DNA of 64,000 bases from the NCBI GenBank assembly GCA_017442225.1, contig JAFSAR010000006.1, positions 1 to 64,000 on the forward strand, written 5' to 3'. Under the pieces are notes generated by a model. It was not told where the DNA came from. It did no database searches and worked only from the letters and a program-made list of their open reading frames with translations. Source of the DNA: Clostridia bacterium (GTDB lineage Bacteria; Bacillota; Clostridia; Oscillospirales; Acutalibacteraceae). The position numbers and the translations under genes were made by a program. Shown piece after piece: positions 62,405 through 64,000 of the stretch (position 1 is the stretch's first letter; the number at the start of each line of letters is the position of its first letter).

Positions 62405-63466
62405 ATGCCATTCGAAGTTGCAGAAGAAATGGAAAACGTAGTTCAGATTAAGGTCGTAGGTGTAGGCGGAGGCGGCGGTAACGCTGTTAACCGCATGGTC
62501 GCAGCAGGCGTTCGCGGTGTTGAGTTTATTGCTATTAATACCGATAAAGCGGCTCTCTTCCTTTCAAAAGCCGACCAGAAAATTCAGATTGGTGAAAAAT
62601 CAGCAGCAGGTATGGGTGCAGGTGGCAACCCCGACAACGGCCGCACCGCAGCAGAAGAGTCACGCGATGAAATCGCAGCAGTTCTTCGTAGTGCTGATAT
62701 GATATTCATTACCGCAGGTATGGGCGGCGGCACAGGTACAGGTGCAGCTCCCGTTGTTGCCGAGATTGCTAAGGAGCTTGGTATCCTTACCGTTGGTATC
62801 GTTACAAAGCCTTTTGCTTTTGAAGGTAAAAAGCGTATGACTCAGGCAGAGGCAGGTATTGCCGCACTCGGCGAGCATGTTGACAGCCTTATCGTTATTC
62901 CTAACGAGAGACTTAAGTTTGTATCCGAGCAGAAGATTACATTTAAAAATGCATTCAACATTGCTGACGACGTTCTTCGTCAGGGTGTTTCAAGCATTTC
63001 AGAGCTTATCAACGTTACAGCGCTTGTTAACCTTGACTTTGCTGACGTTAAGGCTGTTATGGAAAATGCAGGCTACGCGCATATGGGCGTTGGTGTTGCA
63101 ACAGGTCGCGACAAGGCAGAGCAGGCTGCGCGTATGGCAATTACAAGCCCGCTTATCGAAACCTCTATGGATAATGCTCGCGGCGTAATCATCAGCATTA
63201 CGGGTTCTGACGATATCGGTCTTGAAGAGGTTGAGCAGGCCTCTACAATTATTGCGGAGATGGCTCATCCCGATGCAACAATCATCTGGGGTGCTCAGCT
63301 TGACGAAAGTATTGAGGACACTATCCGTGTTACTGTTGTAGCAACTGGTCTTGGCGAAGATATTAAGAACGAAAAGAAAGATGACCTCGCAGCACTTCTC
63401 GGTGATACCGGTGATGATGGTGACGACAATTTTGGTTCTGTTTTAAAATTCTTTGATAATAACTAA
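62405..63466 (+). CDS. ftsZ: Cell division GTPase FtsZ
   Basis: A 353-residue tubulin homologue: [20 protein letters not shown], the signature loop [60 protein letters not shown] with the T7 catalytic Asp in [12 protein letters not shown]. The C-terminal linker is very short and acidic, ending [11 protein letters not shown], without the usual basic C-terminal peptide that binds FtsA/SepF. GGAGG precedes the ATG. ftsA is not upstream. Bulk C-ending codons suggest strong expression. Confidence 0.97.
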   Translation: MPFEVAEEMENVVQIKVVGVGGGGGNAVNRMVAAGVRGVEFIAINTDKAALFLSKADQKIQIGEKSAAGMGAGGNPDNGRTAAEESRDEIAAVLRSADMIFITAGMGGGTGTGAAPVVAEIAKELGILTVGIVTKPFAFEGKKRMTQAEAGIAALGEHVDSLIVIPNERLKFVSEQKITFKNAFNIADDVLRQGVSSISELINVTALVNLDFADVKAVMENAGYAHMGVGVATGRDKAEQAARMAITSPLIETSMDNARGVIISITGSDDIGLEEVEQASTIIAEMAHPDATIIWGAQLDESIEDTIRVTVVATGLGEDIKNEKKDDLAALLGDTGDDGDDNFGSVLKFFDNN

Positions 63467-63476
63467 TGTTATACAT

Positions 63477-63506
63477 AAAGCCTGACGGCAAGCACTGTCA
63501 GGCTTT
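63477..63506 (+). terminator. Terminator of ftsZ
   Basis: AAAGCCTGAC pairs with GTCAGGCTTT, loop of 10 nt, followed by TGCTTTTG. Confidence 0.85.
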
Positions 63507-63536
63507 TGCTTTTGTGTGAGGAATATTTAAGAAAAT

Positions 63537-63577
63537 AAAAAGCGACTTGGCGCCTGATATCAGGCGCCAAGTCGCTT
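63537..63577 (-). terminator. Terminator of the Gly/Cys-rich small gene
   Basis: A perfect palindrome of about 40 bp, AAAGCGACTTGGCGCCTGAT and its complement, followed by TTTTATTTTC on the minus strand. It lies 18 bp after the stop of the small gene. Confidence 0.85.
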
Positions 63578-63595
63578 TGCTGTATGGATTTTTAC

Positions 63596-63727
63596 TTAGC
63601 AACCGCAGCCGTTGTTAGTAGCGCAACCGCAACCGCAACCGTTGTCGTTGTTGTTACCGCAGCAGCAGAACAAGAGGATAAGGATGATTATCCAAGTACA
63701 ACCACCAAAACCGTTATTATTACACAT
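63596..63727 (-). CDS. Gly/Cys/Asn-rich 43-residue membrane peptide
   Basis: A 43-residue peptide: MCNNNGFGGCTWIIILILLF, then CCCGNNND and a tail of CGCGC repeats. A hydrophobic helix at about 11-22 is flanked by Asn/Gly/Cys-rich segments. The layout resembles small YjcZ-like spore or membrane peptides of Firmicutes, although cysteine is unusually rich here (11 residues). AAAAGGAGG lies 8 nt before the ATG and a strong terminator follows, so it is a real transcription unit. CATAGTA at about 63763-63769 (minus strand) could be a forespore -10, but no clear -35 is present. Confidence 0.75.
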   Translation of the reverse strand: MCNNNGFGGCTWIIILILLFCCCGNNNDNGCGCGCATNNGCGC

Positions 63728-63809
63728 AATCAAGACCTCCTTTTTTGTCTTTCATCACATACTATGCAAAAATAATTTAATGTGTTACAAAAATATTTTT
63801 AAATAATTC

Positions 63810-63838
63810 TTGACTTTTCCTGACCTTAGCATTATAAT
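63810..63838 (+). promoter_or_regulatory. Sigma-A promoter of ctsR
   Basis: TTGACT and TATAAT with a 17-bp spacer; the -35 is inside the first CtsR box. Confidence 0.92.
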
Positions 63839-63858
63839 AAAGTCAGGAAAAGTCAAAG
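63810..63858 (+). promoter_or_regulatory. Two inverted CtsR operators
   Basis: GGTCAGG-AAA-AGTCAAG (minus strand, 63825-63809) and AGTCAGG-AAA-AGTCAAA (plus strand, 63841-63857) both match the CtsR heptad direct repeat RGTCAAA-NAN-RGTCAAA. Together they form a perfect 15-bp inverted repeat, TTGACTTTTCCTGAC and its complement, around the -10 region. Confidence 0.85.
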
Positions 63859-63865
63859 GGATGGT

Positions 63866-64000
63866 ATGAATATGAAAATCAGCGATTTAATAACTAATGA
63901 AATTTTGCGTATGCTTAACGAGTCGGAGGAAAATACCGCCGAAATTCAACGCAATGATTTTGCAAACGTTATAGGCTGCGCGCCAAGTCAGATTAACTAT
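63866..64000 (+). CDS. ctsR: Transcriptional repressor CtsR, C-terminus outside the window
   Basis: The 45 visible residues MNMKISDLITNEILRMLNES, then TAEIQRNDFANVIGCAPSQI and NY, match the CtsR N-terminal DNA-binding domain (IxDxIExYL...EIxRxELAxxFxCVPSQINYV). CtsR represses clp and other class III heat-shock genes and is normally first in ctsR-mcsA-mcsB-clpC. The ATG at 63866 follows AAGGG; the in-frame ATG at 63872 is an alternative. The two CtsR boxes indicate autoregulation. Confidence 0.93.
   Translation, partial: MNMKISDLITNEILRMLNESEENTAEIQRNDFANVIGCAPSQINY

Overview
The window reads as a chromosomal segment of an anaerobic, Gram-positive, spore-forming Clostridia member, most likely an Oscillospirales/Ruminococcaceae-type gut bacterium; this is inferred from gene content, not from a search. 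Pointers are the fused ispH-rpsA gene, HisZ, an isoleucine T-box leader, CtsR with its heptad operators, the germination protein YpeB, a rubredoxin/flavodiiron oxygen-detoxification pair, lipoteichoic-acid synthase and LCP proteins, and a MurE with the meso-diaminopimelate motif DNPR. The DNA is fairly AT-rich, with strong GGAGG-type ribosome binding sites and many near-consensus sigma-A promoters.

Layout. 1-2300 (minus): rpmB (cut by the window edge), rubredoxin and a multi-domain flavodiiron protein. 2396-10898 (plus): a complete histidine operon led by a TrpR-family regulator (HisR/YerC type) with a good palindromic operator just downstream of its promoter, in the order hisR-Z-G-D-C-B-H-A-F-IE plus a PHP histinol-phosphate phosphatase, followed by a ZIP metal transporter. 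11744-20510: a GH3 glycosidase, an antisense 41-residue small ORF, uvrB-uvrA, and a DUF5685/J-domain/membrane-protein trio. 20525-23933: an AT-rich accessory interval bracketed by two identical terminator-like hairpins. It holds a 641-residue PIN-like/coiled-coil/membrane protein and, on the minus strand, a SAM methyltransferase whose leader encodes the peptide MFSIIIRRRRR followed by mutually exclusive hairpins and an intrinsic terminator, apparently a ribosome-stalling attenuator. 23938-27969: HI0933-type flavoprotein, cmk, ispH-rpsA. 28071-35381 (minus): LOG protein, Nudix, LTA synthase, a small membrane protein, and ileS under an Ile T-box. 35441-39934: ypeB, a C39-like cysteine protease fold, rpe, and a tiny membrane protein with a phosphohexomutase. 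40030-45991: an LCP protein, then a four-gene K+ uptake operon carrying both a Trk and a Ktr system. 46001-50893: efp, a CD1247-like Cys/Asp-rich protein, ispD, ispF, a DUF4830 protein, a pseudouridine synthase, and an orphan MsmX/UgpC-type sugar ATPase. 51018-63506: the division and cell wall cluster mraZ-rsmH-ftsL-pbp-murE-mraY-ftsW-murG-murA-divIB-ftsZ, without murF, murD, murB, murC or ftsA. 63537-64000: a tiny Gly/Cys-rich membrane peptide (minus) and the start of ctsR (plus) with two CtsR boxes.

Most of the window is housekeeping. The strongest candidate for something undescribed is the Arg-codon leader/attenuator controlling the methyltransferase at 22833-23830. It looks like an antibiotic- or arginine-responsive switch, and it sits next to a PIN-like accessory gene in the same small island.
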